Of a stretch of 64,000 bases of DNA, positions 1 to 8,836 are shown one piece after another. How positions within the stretch are numbered: position 1 is the first letter of the stretch; the number at the start of each line of letters is the position of its first letter. Position numbers and translations under genes: made by a program. The notes beneath the pieces were generated by a model. That model searched no databases, had not been told where the DNA came from, and was given only the letters and a program-made list of their open reading frames with translations. This stretch comes from Ureibacillus galli (GTDB lineage Bacteria > Bacillota > Bacilli > Bacillales_A > Planococcaceae), in the NCBI RefSeq assembly GCF_014836845.1, contig NZ_JACSQA010000002.1:54743-118742 (forward strand), read 5' to 3'.

Positions 1-1206
1 CGTTACAGTTCCGGCTGAAGTCGCTGTTGCACCTTCCCCTACGAAGAATAGCCCTCCGTCTGGAGTTGTCGAATCAGAAGTAGAATTTAACGTATAACCT
101 GCTTGATGTACTGTGTTAAAAGCTTCTACAAATACTTGAGCTAATTTATCTAAATTCGCTAACATATCCGGATAGTATCCCTCTGTAGTAGGACTATCAG
201 TATTTTTGAAACCATAAGAATTAATTAAAGCTAACAGTTTACCTTTGGAATTTTCAAAATCCGCTTCTTCAAAACTCCCTTGGGTTGTTGTACGATCAGG
301 TGGATTACCAATGTTTGATACAACCATTTTAGCAAATGGATTAAAGCCATTTGTTGCTGCATCATCCACATTTCCATCTACTTTATTCCCCGCAGTATCG
401 ATTGCCTTCAGTTCTGCATAGTCTTTTCCATCAACTAAAGTCATCGTTGTACCATCAGCAGTCTTATAAGTAATTTTATAACTACCTTCTGCAATTTCTA
501 ATGCGTTTCCTCCTGATTTTACGCGTTCAACTGAAACTGGCATGTATTCATTTAACTCATCAAGCAATGTATCACGAGCATCGTATAAATCATTCGGCAT
601 ATAACCATTTGGTTCTACCGCTTGGATCTGTTTATTAATTTCAGCAATTTGTTTCAAAATTGAATTGATTTGAGTTGTGGATACATCAATTTCATTTCCG
701 ATGTTTCCTTGAATTTGTTTTAGTTGTGTATCAAGGTAGTTAAACGTATCAGCCAAATGCTCTGCCCGTTGAATGGCAACTTTCCGTGCAGCAGAATCTT
801 CCGGGTTTGTACTAACATCTTGCAAGGAACTCCAGAATAAATTGAAGGCTTCGTTTAAACCATATTCCGACGGTTCAGACATTACATCTTCCATTTGTGA
901 AATAGCATTTGCTTTCGATTCCCAATAGCCCAATTTATTTGTTTCTTGACGATATTGACGGTCGATAAATTCATCTCGAATACGTTGAACAGACGTTGCT
1001 TCCACGCCTGTTCCAATATGTCCTGCTGTCATTGGAGAGTTTAAACCTGCGCCTGGATAACCTAAAGTGGAAGCCATATTCACCCTTTGACGTGTGTAAC
1101 CGATTGTATTGGCATTGGAAATATTATGACCAGTCGTATAGAGTGCACTTTGTTGTGTAAAAAGTCCTCTCTTACTTGCTTCTAATCCCATAAATGTGGA
1201 GCGCAT
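1..1206 (-). CDS. flgK: Flagellar hook-associated protein FlgK (HAP1), N-terminal part
   Basis: FlgK forms the hook-filament junction outside the cell, between the FlgE hook and FlgL/flagellin. The start ATG (complement of 1204-1206) follows a strong AAGGAGG ribosome site. The N-terminus has the rod/hook signature with the NTIGYTRQRV stretch around residue 33, then coiled-coil-prone helical segments typical of HAP1. The frame is open for 402 codons and runs off the left edge; the family is usually about 500 residues, so roughly the last fifth is missing. It follows flgN and flgM on the same strand; flgL is expected just outside the window. Family assignment is secure; only the C-terminus is unseen. 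Confidence 0.96.
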   Translation of the reverse strand, partial: MRSTFMGLEASKRGLFTQQSALYTTGHNISNANTIGYTRQRVNMASTLGYPGAGLNSPMTAGHIGTGVEATSVQRIRDEFIDRQYRQETNKLGYWESKANAISQMEDVMSEPSEYGLNEAFNLFWSSLQDVSTNPEDSAARKVAIQRAEHLADTFNYLDTQLKQIQGNIGNEIDVSTTQINSILKQIAEINKQIQAVEPNGYMPNDLYDARDTLLDELNEYMPVSVERVKSGGNALEIAEGSYKITYKTADGTTMTLVDGKDYAELKAIDTAGNKVDGNVDDAATNGFNPFAKMVVSNIGNPPDRTTTQGSFEEADFENSKGKLLALINSYGFKNTDSPTTEGYYPDMLANLDKLAQVFVEAFNTVHQAGYTLNSTSDSTTPDGGLFFVGEGATATSAGTVT

Positions 1207-1288
1207 ACGAACTCCTCCTTTAAAATGATAAGTTGTTTTATGTAAGATTTAGAGCACGGCAATAAAAAACCGTGCATGTCCATTGAAA

Positions 1289-1789
1289 TTATGCTTGCGA
1301 ATCAAATAATGATTTTTTTGACATTGCGTTATTCGTGTTCGCTACCTTTCCCGAGTAGTTCATTTGTTCTTGGTTTGGGCGCATCATATCTAAAGTCATA
1401 TGGACGAATTGTAAAGATTGGAATACGAGTTTTTGATTTAAGTCATTTTGCTTTCGTAAATCATCGATAACGGACATTAGTCGTTCCCGTACCGATGTTA
1501 ATTGTTCACGCTCGTGTTCTAAATCAGCAGCTTCGATCACATCAAGAACAGTTGGAGTGTCAGCAAATACAATTCCTTTTGCGTCCAAGTAATCCATTAC
1601 AAGTTGCTGACGCTGTTGCTCGAGCTGTTCAATCGCCGCTATATGAGATTGCTCGTTTTTTAACATCGTATCTAGTTCGTCCATATCGCCTTTTTTCACA
1701 ATTTCTGTCTTTTGGATTGCTAGCTCAAACAAACTTTTATGCATTTTTTCAAGTTTTTCTAAAACGGATATGATTGGTTGAACCGACAT
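1289..1789 (-). CDS. flgN: FlgN-family flagellar export chaperone
   Basis: A 166-residue, almost wholly helical and charged protein rich in Glu, Gln and Leu, without membrane segments, as expected for a cytoplasmic chaperone that keeps FlgK and FlgL export-competent. It lies between flgM and flgK, the same place as yvyG (flgN) in Bacillus subtilis. An AAGGAG site sits 11 bases before the ATG. Sequence conservation in this family is low, so the call rests on size, helical character and position. The gap to flgK is about 80 bases with no terminator, consistent with one transcript. Confidence 0.9.
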   Translation of the reverse strand: MSVQPIISVLEKLEKMHKSLFELAIQKTEIVKKGDMDELDTMLKNEQSHIAAIEQLEQQRQQLVMDYLDAKGIVFADTPTVLDVIEAADLEHEREQLTSVRERLMSVIDDLRKQNDLNQKLVFQSLQFVHMTLDMMRPNQEQMNYSGKVANTNNAMSKKSLFDSQA

Positions 1790-1810
1790 GGTGGAAGAAC
1801 TCCTTTTCGA

Positions 1811-2071
1811 CTATTTACGATAATAATTCAATAAATCTTCGGCTACTTTATGGGCATCAACTTTATATTCACCCGATTGAATTTCTTCTTTTAGCTTTTG
1901 AACTTTTTGAGCACGGTCTGTACTGTAGTTTAAAGAAGTTGACAATTCTTTTGCGGTAGTTGAAATTTCAATTTTATCAGCAACGTTCGTTTTCGTTTCT
2001 TTTGGTTTTATATTTACTGGTTGTTTGTTATAAGGATTGACTCCATTTACACCAATCGATGTAATTTTCAC
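1811..2071 (-). CDS. flgM: Anti-sigma-D factor FlgM
   Basis: FlgM binds the flagellar sigma factor SigD until the hook-basal body is complete and so times late flagellar genes. The protein is about 86 residues: a polar, probably disordered N-terminus (Asn/Lys/Thr rich) and a C-terminal helical part ending in a VDAHKVAEDLLNYYRK-type tail, which is where FlgM contacts sigma. I chose the GTG at 2069-2071 because AGAGGAGGGG lies directly upstream; two upstream ATG codons at 2087-2092 are in frame but would put the ribosome site inside the gene. It is followed by flgN after 21 bases. Bacillus FlgM is 88 residues, which fits this start. Confidence 0.93.
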   Translation of the reverse strand: MKITSIGVNGVNPYNKQPVNIKPKETKTNVADKIEISTTAKELSTSLNYSTDRAQKVQKLKEEIQSGEYKVDAHKVAEDLLNYYRK

Positions 2072-2204
2072 AACTACCCCTCCTCTCATCATTCTTGTAT
2101 ATTATATATTTCGGCAAATTTATCGAAATGTTAACGTTTCTCATAGAAAAAGCGATTACTTTAAAGCAATTAAACCCTTTTACGAATAATTCTGTAATAG
2201 GGAA

Positions 2205-2618
2205 TTATTTATTTTTATTTACGAAGTACGTTCCCTTTTCATTATTCTCTACATTTTCTCTAAATTCCTTAGCTGCTTCAAATGTACGCAAATCGGATTT
2301 TAGTTCACTTTGACACGGCTCACATAACTTCCCTTTCGTCGTAAGGCGACCACAATTATCACAAGGATAACCTAAGTTAGGGAACAGAGCTGGATGTAAA
2401 CGATTTTTTCGAACCCATTTATATAATAACTCTTGTTCAACACCTGTTGCTTCCACAATTCGCTCTACTGTAGCCGCACGGTTTTCTCGTTTACGTAAAA
2501 ATCGGTAAACGACTTCATACATCTCCTCTTCCTTTTGGGCACATTTATGACAAACATCTCGAATACCAGTATAGTTGAAAAATTCACCACAATTAGGGCA
2601 ATTTTTAATTTCAGCCAT
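2205..2618 (-). CDS. yvyF: YvyF-type flagellar operon zinc-ribbon protein
   Basis: A 137-residue protein with four CxxC-type pairs: CPNC near residue 6, CHKC near 23, CDNC near 86 and CEPC near 99, indicating two zinc ribbons. Between them lies a helical segment resembling a small helix-turn-helix (EATGVEQELLYKWVRKNRL). This matches the YvyF family found upstream of flgM in Bacillus. Its exact function is not known; regulation of flagellar genes has been suggested. The start ATG at 2616-2618 follows GGAGGAAACGAAG; an in-frame upstream start at 2654 has no ribosome site. It sits between comFC and flgM on the same strand. Confidence 0.92.
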   Translation of the reverse strand: MAEIKNCPNCGEFFNYTGIRDVCHKCAQKEEEMYEVVYRFLRKRENRAATVERIVEATGVEQELLYKWVRKNRLHPALFPNLGYPCDNCGRLTTKGKLCEPCQSELKSDLRTFEAAKEFRENVENNEKGTYFVNKNK

Positions 2619-2715
2619 CTTCGTTTCCTCCGTAACTATTGATTTATATATCATTCCATATAAATCATCGTCTTTATTTTACTTTTATTAAACTCTATTC
2701 GTATTTTTTTAAATT

Positions 2716-3321
2716 TCATCCTCTTATTAATGTAAAAGCGGTTACTGATTTTGCCCCTTCATCTAATAAAACTTTTTTCCCATGTTTGATCGTAGTACCT
2801 GTTGTATAAATATCATCAACTAAAATAAAATCTTTACCTACAACATCCATTCCGTTTTTTAATCGGAAAATTTGGGGTGCATTTAATCTTTGTTGGCGAG
2901 ATTTACCCCCTTGGGTTTCTGTCGTAATTTTTTCAAGATAGTGGGTAAAAGGAACATTCGCCTCGTTTAACAATTCATCGACTGGAGAAAAAGTTCTTTC
3001 CTTTAGTTTGAGAGGATGCATTGGTATCGGTACGATAATGGCATTTTGTTTTGATAAATGATGGTGAATTTGTTCTCTAAAGACTTTAGCTAGAATGATA
3101 TCATGTAGAAATTTATAACGGTGAAGGTAGTCTTTCATTGCTTCATTGTATTGATAAAGGGAGGTGACTGCTTTTTCTTTATTTTCGTAAGGCTTGAATT
3201 TGTTTTCACAATCTGTGCATATCGTTTTAGGAAAATGATTTGTTAATAGTAACTTCCAAGTAACAGGCTCATTTAATGGTGTGTTACATAAAAGACAGTT
3301 CATTACTTCAGTGCCCTTCAT
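2716..3321 (-). CDS. comFC: ComFC, phosphoribosyltransferase-like competence protein
   Basis: ComFC is a cytoplasmic competence protein needed for efficient transformation; the family has a phosphoribosyltransferase fold. An N-terminal zinc site is suggested by CLLC (near residue 9) and CTDC (near 36). The PRPP-binding loop is clear near the C-terminus in the segment FILVDDIYTTGTTI. At 201 residues it is slightly shorter than the Bacillus protein. Its ATG overlaps the comFA stop (ATGA at 3318-3321), so the two are translationally coupled. In Bacillus subtilis a small comFB lies between comFA and comFC; here there is none. Confidence 0.95.
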   Translation of the reverse strand: MKGTEVMNCLLCNTPLNEPVTWKLLLTNHFPKTICTDCENKFKPYENKEKAVTSLYQYNEAMKDYLHRYKFLHDIILAKVFREQIHHHLSKQNAIIVPIPMHPLKLKERTFSPVDELLNEANVPFTHYLEKITTETQGGKSRQQRLNAPQIFRLKNGMDVVGKDFILVDDIYTTGTTIKHGKKVLLDEGAKSVTAFTLIRG

Positions 3322-4754
3322 TTAAATCCCTCCCCAAAACCTTCTCTATTAAGACGTATAATTTCATTTCGGGCTTCATCCATTTCCGCCGTAATTCCGT
3401 GATGAAAAAATACAATATCCCCTGTTGGAAATTGACTATTCCGTCCAACACGACCGCTTATTTGTATAAGAGCACTAGAAGTGAAAATTTTGGACTCCGC
3501 TCCTACTACAGCAACTTGAATATTTTTAATCGTAATTCCTCTCTCTAAAATAGTTGTTGTGAGTAAACCCGGCACTTCTTCCTTTCGGAGTTTTAATACT
3601 TTCTCTTTTCGCTCTTCATCTTCCGCATGAACACTTACAATTCGTTTATCTAGTTGTTGAAAGAGGGACGTCGCCATGTGCATTAGACGGATTGTAGGAA
3701 AGAAAATTAAAAAGGGTTCTTTATTAGTAAGACGGGCTTTCGTCCACTCCTCCAGTTTAGTAGGAATATCTCCCTTTTGAATTTTTTTGTCGTAAGACCA
3801 TAATGACTCATATCTAGGTACTGGTAACGGATATCCATGATATCTTCTTGGAATAAAAGAAACTCCCCATTTTTCACGTTTCACTCTTGATAATATTTGA
3901 GGAGAAGGTGTTGCAGTAACTAATGTAATCGGGGCATCTTCTTTTTTCGCTTTAACCACCGCTTTCTGTAGCGTACGATCATACGTATAAGGAAAGGCAT
4001 CGGCTTCATCCACAATAACGACATCAAATGCATTTTCAAAACGGTAAAGTTGATGGGTTGTCGTAATGACAAGTTGTGGAAATCCTTGTTGAACAGGTAC
4101 ACTTCCATACAATGCATGTAAATTAGTTTTAGGAAATACTTTTTGAAAACGCGGATACAATTCTAATACGACATCCGTTCGAGGAGTGGCGATACAAACC
4201 CGTTTTCCTTGATTAAGAGCAAATTCAACAGCAGGGAAAAGAATTTCAGTTTTTCCCGCCCCACAAACCGCAAAAATTAAATGATGCCTCCCTGTCTTTA
4301 TACTCTCTTGTAATTGTTGGGCTGCTTCATGTTGCGCTTCTGTATATTTCCCCTCCCATACAAGCTTATGGGATAGAGGATAGTGTGAACTTGGTCCATT
4401 CCACGTTAATAAATCAGTACAACTTGTTACCCTTCCCATATTGATACAATGTCTGCAGTATACACATACCTTTTCACAGCGCGCACAATTATAGTGAACG
4501 ATTTCATGCTGATTTGTATTGTGACATCGATTACAACGATAAATTTGGCGTTGTAAAAAACCTTTCCGGAAAAAAGAAATACCAGGTTTTATGTTGAAAA
4601 ATTGATGTTCGATATACTTTTCGATCTTTTCTTGTGAAAAAGGAGTATGATTCCTTGTCCAAATACGTCCTATGAAAAAATCTCGAATTTTTGGTTCAAC
4701 CACTATCCCTTTATAGTTAAATTTTTGTTGTACTTTACATAACCGATTTCTCAA
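3318..4754 (-). CDS. comFA: ComFA, DEAD-box DNA translocase for transformation
   Basis: ComFA is an ATPase at the inner membrane face that helps pull single-stranded DNA through ComEC during competence. Visible features are a cysteine-rich zinc region (CNRCHN, CARCEKVCVYCRHC), Walker A in FAVCGAGKTEIL, a Walker B DEAD-type box VDEADAF, and the helicase C-terminal domain ending with QISGRVGRNS (motif VI). I prefer the TTG at 4752-4754, eight bases after GAAGGAG; an upstream in-frame start near 4808 overlaps poor context and adds about 18 non-conserved residues. The product is about 478 residues, near the family norm. It is the first gene of the comF operon, downstream of the degV terminator. 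Confidence 0.95.
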   Translation of the reverse strand: MRNRLCKVQQKFNYKGIVVEPKIRDFFIGRIWTRNHTPFSQEKIEKYIEHQFFNIKPGISFFRKGFLQRQIYRCNRCHNTNQHEIVHYNCARCEKVCVYCRHCINMGRVTSCTDLLTWNGPSSHYPLSHKLVWEGKYTEAQHEAAQQLQESIKTGRHHLIFAVCGAGKTEILFPAVEFALNQGKRVCIATPRTDVVLELYPRFQKVFPKTNLHALYGSVPVQQGFPQLVITTTHQLYRFENAFDVVIVDEADAFPYTYDRTLQKAVVKAKKEDAPITLVTATPSPQILSRVKREKWGVSFIPRRYHGYPLPVPRYESLWSYDKKIQKGDIPTKLEEWTKARLTNKEPFLIFFPTIRLMHMATSLFQQLDKRIVSVHAEDEERKEKVLKLRKEEVPGLLTTTILERGITIKNIQVAVVGAESKIFTSSALIQISGRVGRNSQFPTGDIVFFHHGITAEMDEARNEIIRLNREGFGEGFK

Positions 4755-4811
4755 TAGAATCACTCCTTCATTTCTTAATAAAAAAACTTTAATTTGGCAA
4801 ATTTTCAAAAC

Positions 4812-4846
4812 AAAAAACAGCCTCTACTAACTAGTAGAGACTGTTT
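4812..4846 (-). terminator. Intrinsic terminator after the degV-family gene
   Basis: The sequence AAACAG-CCTCTACTA pairs with TAGTAGAG-A-CTGTTT around a three-base loop (4815-4846), and on the minus strand is followed by six T. It lies 34 bases past the stop of the degV-family gene and just ahead of comFA. Confidence 0.85.
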
Positions 4847-4879
4847 AACCATTGGTTACTTTATTAAATCATTTCAACG

Positions 4880-5725
4880 TTAAATCTTTTTTACCCATCC
4901 AAGTCCAAGGGAACCTTCACCTAAATGAGTTCCTATAACCGGGCCAAAATAGCTTAATCGGAATTCGACATTTGGATACTTTGCAGCTAATTCATTCATC
5001 CAATCACGTCCTTCACTTTCGCAATTAGCATGAATAATCGTTGCGATTAGCTCGTCCTTTTCTGAGGCATCCTTTGCAAGTAATTCTTCCACACGTCGTA
5101 GCGCTTTTTTCTTCGTACGAATTTTCTCAAATGGGACAATCACTTTATTTTCAAAATGCAGGACTGGTTTTATTTGCAATAATCCACCTACTAAAGCAGC
5201 AGCAGCGGAAAGTCTCCCACCTCGTTGTAAATGAGAAAGATCATCTACGACAAAATAAGCACGCATCATTCTTCTCATTTCTTCTAATGTGCTTAAAATT
5301 TGATCTGCTGTAGCTCCTTGCTGTGCCATTTCAGCAGCTTTTAGTACATAATATCCTTGAGGGGAACAAGAGATTTCACTATCAAAGGCATGTACCTTTA
5401 TACCATCTACCATTTGACCAGCTTGGACCGCTCCTTGATATGTACCACTGATGCCACTTGATAAGTGGATGGAAATTACTTCATCATAATCCTTTGCTAA
5501 TTGTTCAAACAACTCAACAAATTTTCCGATTGGAGGCTGTGTTGTTTTCGGAAATTCTTTAGCTACACGGACTTTATCATAAAATTGTGAAGCGGTAATC
5601 TCAACTTCTTCTTCATAACTACCATCATCTAAGTTAACGCTAAGAGGAATCATTCGAATGTTGTAGCGTGCTCTTTCTTCGGGCGTTATATATGCTGTAC
5701 TATCTGTAACGACTGCAATTCTCAT
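4880..5725 (-). CDS. DegV family fatty-acid-binding protein
   Basis: A 281-residue cytoplasmic DegV-fold protein. These proteins bind fatty acids, and some (FakB) present them to fatty acid kinase FakA. Family signatures are the N-terminal IAVVTDSTAYI, the LSSGISGTYQGA segment near residue 88 (the serines that hold the lipid carboxylate) and GPVIGTHLGEGSLG near the C-terminus. It stands between degU/lipoprotein and comFA, as the Bacillus yviA (degV) gene does, and is probably a single-gene unit because it has its own terminator. The name DegV comes from position beside degS-degU and does not imply a role in that system. Confidence 0.93.
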   Translation of the reverse strand: MRIAVVTDSTAYITPEERARYNIRMIPLSVNLDDGSYEEEVEITASQFYDKVRVAKEFPKTTQPPIGKFVELFEQLAKDYDEVISIHLSSGISGTYQGAVQAGQMVDGIKVHAFDSEISCSPQGYYVLKAAEMAQQGATADQILSTLEEMRRMMRAYFVVDDLSHLQRGGRLSAAAALVGGLLQIKPVLHFENKVIVPFEKIRTKKKALRRVEELLAKDASEKDELIATIIHANCESEGRDWMNELAAKYPNVEFRLSYFGPVIGTHLGEGSLGLGWVKKI

Positions 5726-5842
5726 GAATATCCCACTCTCCTAATAAAAAATATATTACCTTATTACAAAATGTATGTGAACTCCCCAACCCTAATAATT
5801 GTAGATTATTGGAAAACTATAATTTTAAACTTCTTGCGTTCC

Positions 5843-5890
5843 CAAAAAAGAAAGCGCTCCGTATACTTAAACAATTGTACACGAAACGCT
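5843..5890 (-). terminator. Intrinsic terminator after the 173-residue lipoprotein gene
   Basis: AGCGCTCCGTATAC (5853-5866) pairs over 14 positions with GTACACGAAACGCT (5877-5890), using a few G-U pairs on the transcript. On the minus strand a T-rich run follows (5843-5852). It sits 33 bases downstream of the lipoprotein stop. Confidence 0.82.
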
Positions 5891-5922
5891 ATGATATTAA
5901 AGATATTTTCAAGAAATAACTA

Positions 5923-6444
5923 TTAAGATTCGTTGCCAATATAATAAACGCTCGTTACTTTCCATTTACCATCTTCTTTTACAAAAACAGTAACTTGACG
6001 TCCACTACTTGCAAGTTCAGTATTTGTTTTAATCTCTGTCATTTTAATATCAAGATTTGCATATACTTGCGCTTCTTCTTCGTTATATTTCACAATCGTT
6101 ATATCTGAAGGTGTTCTTTTAATATTATATTGGCCAAAAGCAGTTTTTGCTGCTTTAATATCTTCATCGTATTCAAAACCTTGTGGATTTTTAGAAAGGG
6201 TTTTCGTATAACGATCGATATCCTTTTCGTTAAAGGCTGTTATATATTCATTAAAAGCTTCAATAATCTGTTTTTCTTCCTTTTCTGGTATATCGGCTGC
6301 CTTTTCAATTTTATCACCGAGTACTTCAAAACCTACCGTATTTTCATTAGCAGATTCACTCACTGTTTTTTCGTTTGTTTCTTCTTTATTATTACAGGCA
6401 GCTAGCATAAACAAAGCTAATACCAGTATCAACCATTTTTTCAT
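5923..6444 (-). CDS. Putative lipoprotein of unknown function
   Basis: A 173-residue secreted protein with a short basic, hydrophobic signal (MKKWLILVLALFMLAAC) and lipobox LAAC at about residues 14-17, so it should be lipid-anchored on the outer face of the membrane. The mature part begins with a Glu/Asn/Lys-rich linker and then a compact domain (about residues 60-170) with the helix-strand pattern of the NTF2-like or DUF4878-type fold (IEAFNEYITAFNEKDIDRYT, then strands ending in KWKVTSVYYIG). The fold guess is from pattern only. It is a monocistronic unit with its own promoter (palindrome at 6476-6493) and terminator. No substrate or pathway can be named. Confidence 0.85.
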   Translation of the reverse strand: MKKWLILVLALFMLAACNNKEETNEKTVSESANENTVGFEVLGDKIEKAADIPEKEEKQIIEAFNEYITAFNEKDIDRYTKTLSKNPQGFEYDEDIKAAKTAFGQYNIKRTPSDITIVKYNEEEAQVYANLDIKMTEIKTNTELASSGRQVTVFVKEDGKWKVTSVYYIGNES

Positions 6445-6468
6445 AAACTTTAAACCTCCCGCGCGAAT

Positions 6469-6493
6469 ATTGTAGCATAGTTGTCAAACTATG
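6469..6493 (-). promoter_or_regulatory. Extended -10 promoter with operator-like palindrome
   Basis: On the minus strand the lipoprotein gene is preceded by TGC-TACAAT (extended -10, complement of 6469-6477). Just upstream lies CATAGTT-gtca-AACTATG (6476-6493), a perfect 7-base inverted repeat overlapping the promoter. A repressor site is possible; no regulator can be named. The predicted RNA start is about 18 bases before the ATG. Confidence 0.5.
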
Positions 6494-6726
6494 GCTAATT
6501 TCGTAAAAAATCATCGAATTTGTAACCAAATTTTATCATTTGTTACTGATTATCCGTTAGTAAGACGTTTCCTAGTCCTTTTAGTTTCCTTAACTAGGAA
6601 TAAGAAGGTCAATTCATAAAAACAGCTATTCCATATTTAATTGGACTTTTATTTGTACGTTGTTTACGAATAGTCTACTTAATATAAGAGGTAATACTAA
6701 TAAGCCCAGTCTCTACTAAAATAGAC

Positions 6727-6762
6727 AAAAAAATTCCAACCAACAATAAGTGTTGATTGGAA
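6727..6762 (-). terminator. Intrinsic terminator after degU
   Basis: TTCCAACCAACA (6734-6745) pairs with TGTTGATTGGAA (6751-6762) with one G-U pair, and seven T follow on the minus strand. It is about 30 bases beyond the degU stop. Confidence 0.88.
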
Positions 6763-6790
6763 CCGTGTATTTTTAAATATTAGCTATAAA

Positions 6791-7465
6791 TTATCTTACC
6801 TCTACCCAACCATTTTTAATTGCCGTTACAACTGCTTGTGTCCGGTCATTAACATTCATTTTTTGTAAAATACTTGATACATGGTTTTTTACCGTTTTCT
6901 CAGAAATAAATAATGTTTCACCGATTGTACGATTGGATTGTCCATCTGTTAACAGCTGAAGTACTTCACATTCTCTTTTTGTAAGTAAATGGAAAGGACG
7001 GCGAATTTCTGTTTGGTGGAAGTTCCCTTTATTTTCATGTTCGCTTAAGCGACGGAACTCAGCTACTAAATTTTTCGTTACTTTTGGATGTAAATACGAA
7101 CCACCTCTAGCCACTACTTTAATTGCTTCTACGATTTCATCTGCATCCATTTCTTTTAACATATACCCGAGGGCTCCAGATTTTAACGCATGTGTCACAT
7201 AACTTTCATCATCATGGATAGATAGCATAATTACTTTTGCATCAGGAAATTCAGTAATTAAATCTGCTGTTGCTTCCACACCATTTTTTCCAGGCATATT
7301 AATATCCATAAGTACTACATCAGGGAAATGATTACGGTAAATATTCACTACATCCGTACCATCATCACCTTCTGCAACTACCTCAAATGAATCTTCGAAA
7401 TCTAAAATTCGTTTAACTCCTTCTCGGAATAATTGGTGATCGTCAATAATTATAATTTTCGTCAT
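6791..7465 (-). CDS. degU: Response regulator DegU
   Basis: DegU is the transcription factor partner of kinase DegS and controls degradative enzymes, motility and competence. The receiver domain (residues 1-120) has the acidic pair D8/D9, the phospho-acceptor D54 in [10 protein letters not shown], and the conserved K near residue 104. A NarL/LuxR helix-turn-helix follows ([24 protein letters not shown], about residues 163-186). Length 224 matches the family (229 in Bacillus subtilis). degS lies 47 bases upstream on the same strand with no terminator between, so degS-degU form one operon. Confidence 0.98.
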   Translation of the reverse strand: MTKIIIIDDHQLFREGVKRILDFEDSFEVVAEGDDGTDVVNIYRNHFPDVVLMDINMPGKNGVEATADLITEFPDAKVIMLSIHDDESYVTHALKSGALGYMLKEMDADEIVEAIKVVARGGSYLHPKVTKNLVAEFRRLSEHENKGNFHQTEIRRPFHLLTKRECEVLQLLTDGQSNRTIGETLFISEKTVKNHVSSILQKMNVNDRTQAVVTAIKNGWVEVR

Positions 7466-7512
7466 AAAATCCTTCCCCCTACAATAAATAACATCTTCGA
7501 TTATTTCTCAAT

Positions 7513-8667
7513 TTAATTGTTTATTTCTGGAAATGGTATTTTAAAGAAGACTGTAGTCCCTTTACCGATTCCACTTTGAATTTCCATATTACCTTTTAAT
7601 AGGTCAATTCGTTCTTTCATTCCGATAATACCAAAAGATTGGTCTTTTACACTAGTTTTATCGAAACCTTTTCCATTATCTTTTACTAAAATATTAACAT
7701 TTTTTCGAAGCCACTCTATTTTTACCCAAATTTCCGAAGCATTGCCATGTTTAATAGCATTATTTACACTTTCTTGTACTAAACGAAAAATTGATACTTC
7801 GTAATCTGAGGGTAGTCTTTTTTCATTACTATAAGATTGGAAGTGTATATTAAGACCTTTATTATAGTCCATAATAGTCGACAAGTACTTTTTCAAAGTT
7901 GGTACAATGCCTAAATCATCCAATGCCATAGGACGTAAATCGTAAATAATTCGACGTACTTCCGATAAGGCATCCCTTACAGTCGTTTTTAATTCTGCTA
8001 TTTCTTGAATTGCGGCTTCAATGCCCTTTTCTCTGTAAGTTCTTTCAATTATATCAGAACGCATTAAAACGTTAGCCATCATTTGGGCAGGACCATCATG
8101 TATTTCCCTGGATAAACGTTTTCTTTCTTTTTCCTGTGCTGCAATTATTTTAATACCAAAATCTTGCTTTATTTTAGCTTGTTCCAATGCAGCACTAACA
8201 TTTTTCAAATCGGATGTTAAATAGTTCAACACTACGTTCACTTGATTTACAATGTGATCAGCACGATCAATTGTTTCGTATAATGTTTTTAATCTAAACT
8301 CTAAATCGTCTCTTTTTTCACGTAAACTCTTCTCTTCGGATCGAGTTAAAGATAGTCTAATTTGAAGATCATTAGCCGCTTCATAAGCTTCTCTTACTTC
8401 TTCTTCCGAGTATTGATTAAAAAACTTGCTTACCAATACAAGACGTTGTTTAGCCATTTGGGTTCTTTTCTCTAAATGATCGCTTTCATCTATGATTATT
8501 TTTATTTTCTCTTTAATAATCTCTAGTTCTGCCTTCATTTCTTCAAAGCTTCTACGGCTTTGTTCACTTATAATGAATATATCATTTTTAGAATTCGTGA
8601 TGGTTTCAATCATGCGATTGAATATGACGTCAAGTGAACCTATGTCAACTTTATCGTTTGAAAACAT
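7513..8667 (-). CDS. degS: Cytoplasmic sensor kinase DegS
   Basis: DegS is a soluble histidine kinase that phosphorylates DegU. The 384-residue protein has no membrane segment. An N-terminal DegS sensor coiled coil (roughly residues 25-180, Glu/Lys/Leu rich) leads to the HisKA_3 motif SREIHDGPAQ with the phosphorylated His near residue 190, then an ATPase domain with SVNNAIKHGNAS (N box) and DNGKGFD (G1) and GIIGMKERIDLLKG (G2). Length is one residue from the Bacillus protein. The divergent yvyE lies upstream; a shared intergenic region of about 170 bases carries both promoters. Confidence 0.98.
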   Translation of the reverse strand: MFSNDKVDIGSLDVIFNRMIETITNSKNDIFIISEQSRRSFEEMKAELEIIKEKIKIIIDESDHLEKRTQMAKQRLVLVSKFFNQYSEEEVREAYEAANDLQIRLSLTRSEEKSLREKRDDLEFRLKTLYETIDRADHIVNQVNVVLNYLTSDLKNVSAALEQAKIKQDFGIKIIAAQEKERKRLSREIHDGPAQMMANVLMRSDIIERTYREKGIEAAIQEIAELKTTVRDALSEVRRIIYDLRPMALDDLGIVPTLKKYLSTIMDYNKGLNIHFQSYSNEKRLPSDYEVSIFRLVQESVNNAIKHGNASEIWVKIEWLRKNVNILVKDNGKGFDKTSVKDQSFGIIGMKERIDLLKGNMEIQSGIGKGTTVFFKIPFPEINN

Positions 8668-8754
8668 ACCTTTTCCCCAATCTAATTGGTGTTATTATTA
8701 AAACAATAAAAGTTTTTTTAAATTGAAAACCAGTAGATGTAATTGTTTATAGAT

Positions 8755-8763
8755 ATTATAACA
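8755..8763 (-). promoter_or_regulatory. Candidate extended -10 of the degS-degU operon
   Basis: On the minus strand the region reads TGT-TATAAT, an extended -10 element about 88 bases upstream of the degS ATG. No good -35 hexamer is visible, which is common for extended -10 promoters. Confidence 0.45.
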
Positions 8764-8836
8764 TTTTAATATTATTTTTTAAGTAAATATCTTACTATAG
8801 TATATTTCATTTTTGTTAAAAAAAGGAGAAATTATA

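Larger units (their letters stand above)
6445..6790. other. Intergenic region between degU and the lipoprotein gene
   Basis: This gap holds the lipoprotein promoter with its palindrome (6469-6493) on the left and the degU terminator (6727-6762) on the right. Nothing else with coding or strong structural character was seen between about 6500 and 6720. Confidence 0.6.

Noticed and set aside
4755..4880. ComK boxes before comFA
   Set aside because: A/T runs are present but no convincing pair of AAAA-N5-TTTT motifs at the required spacing.
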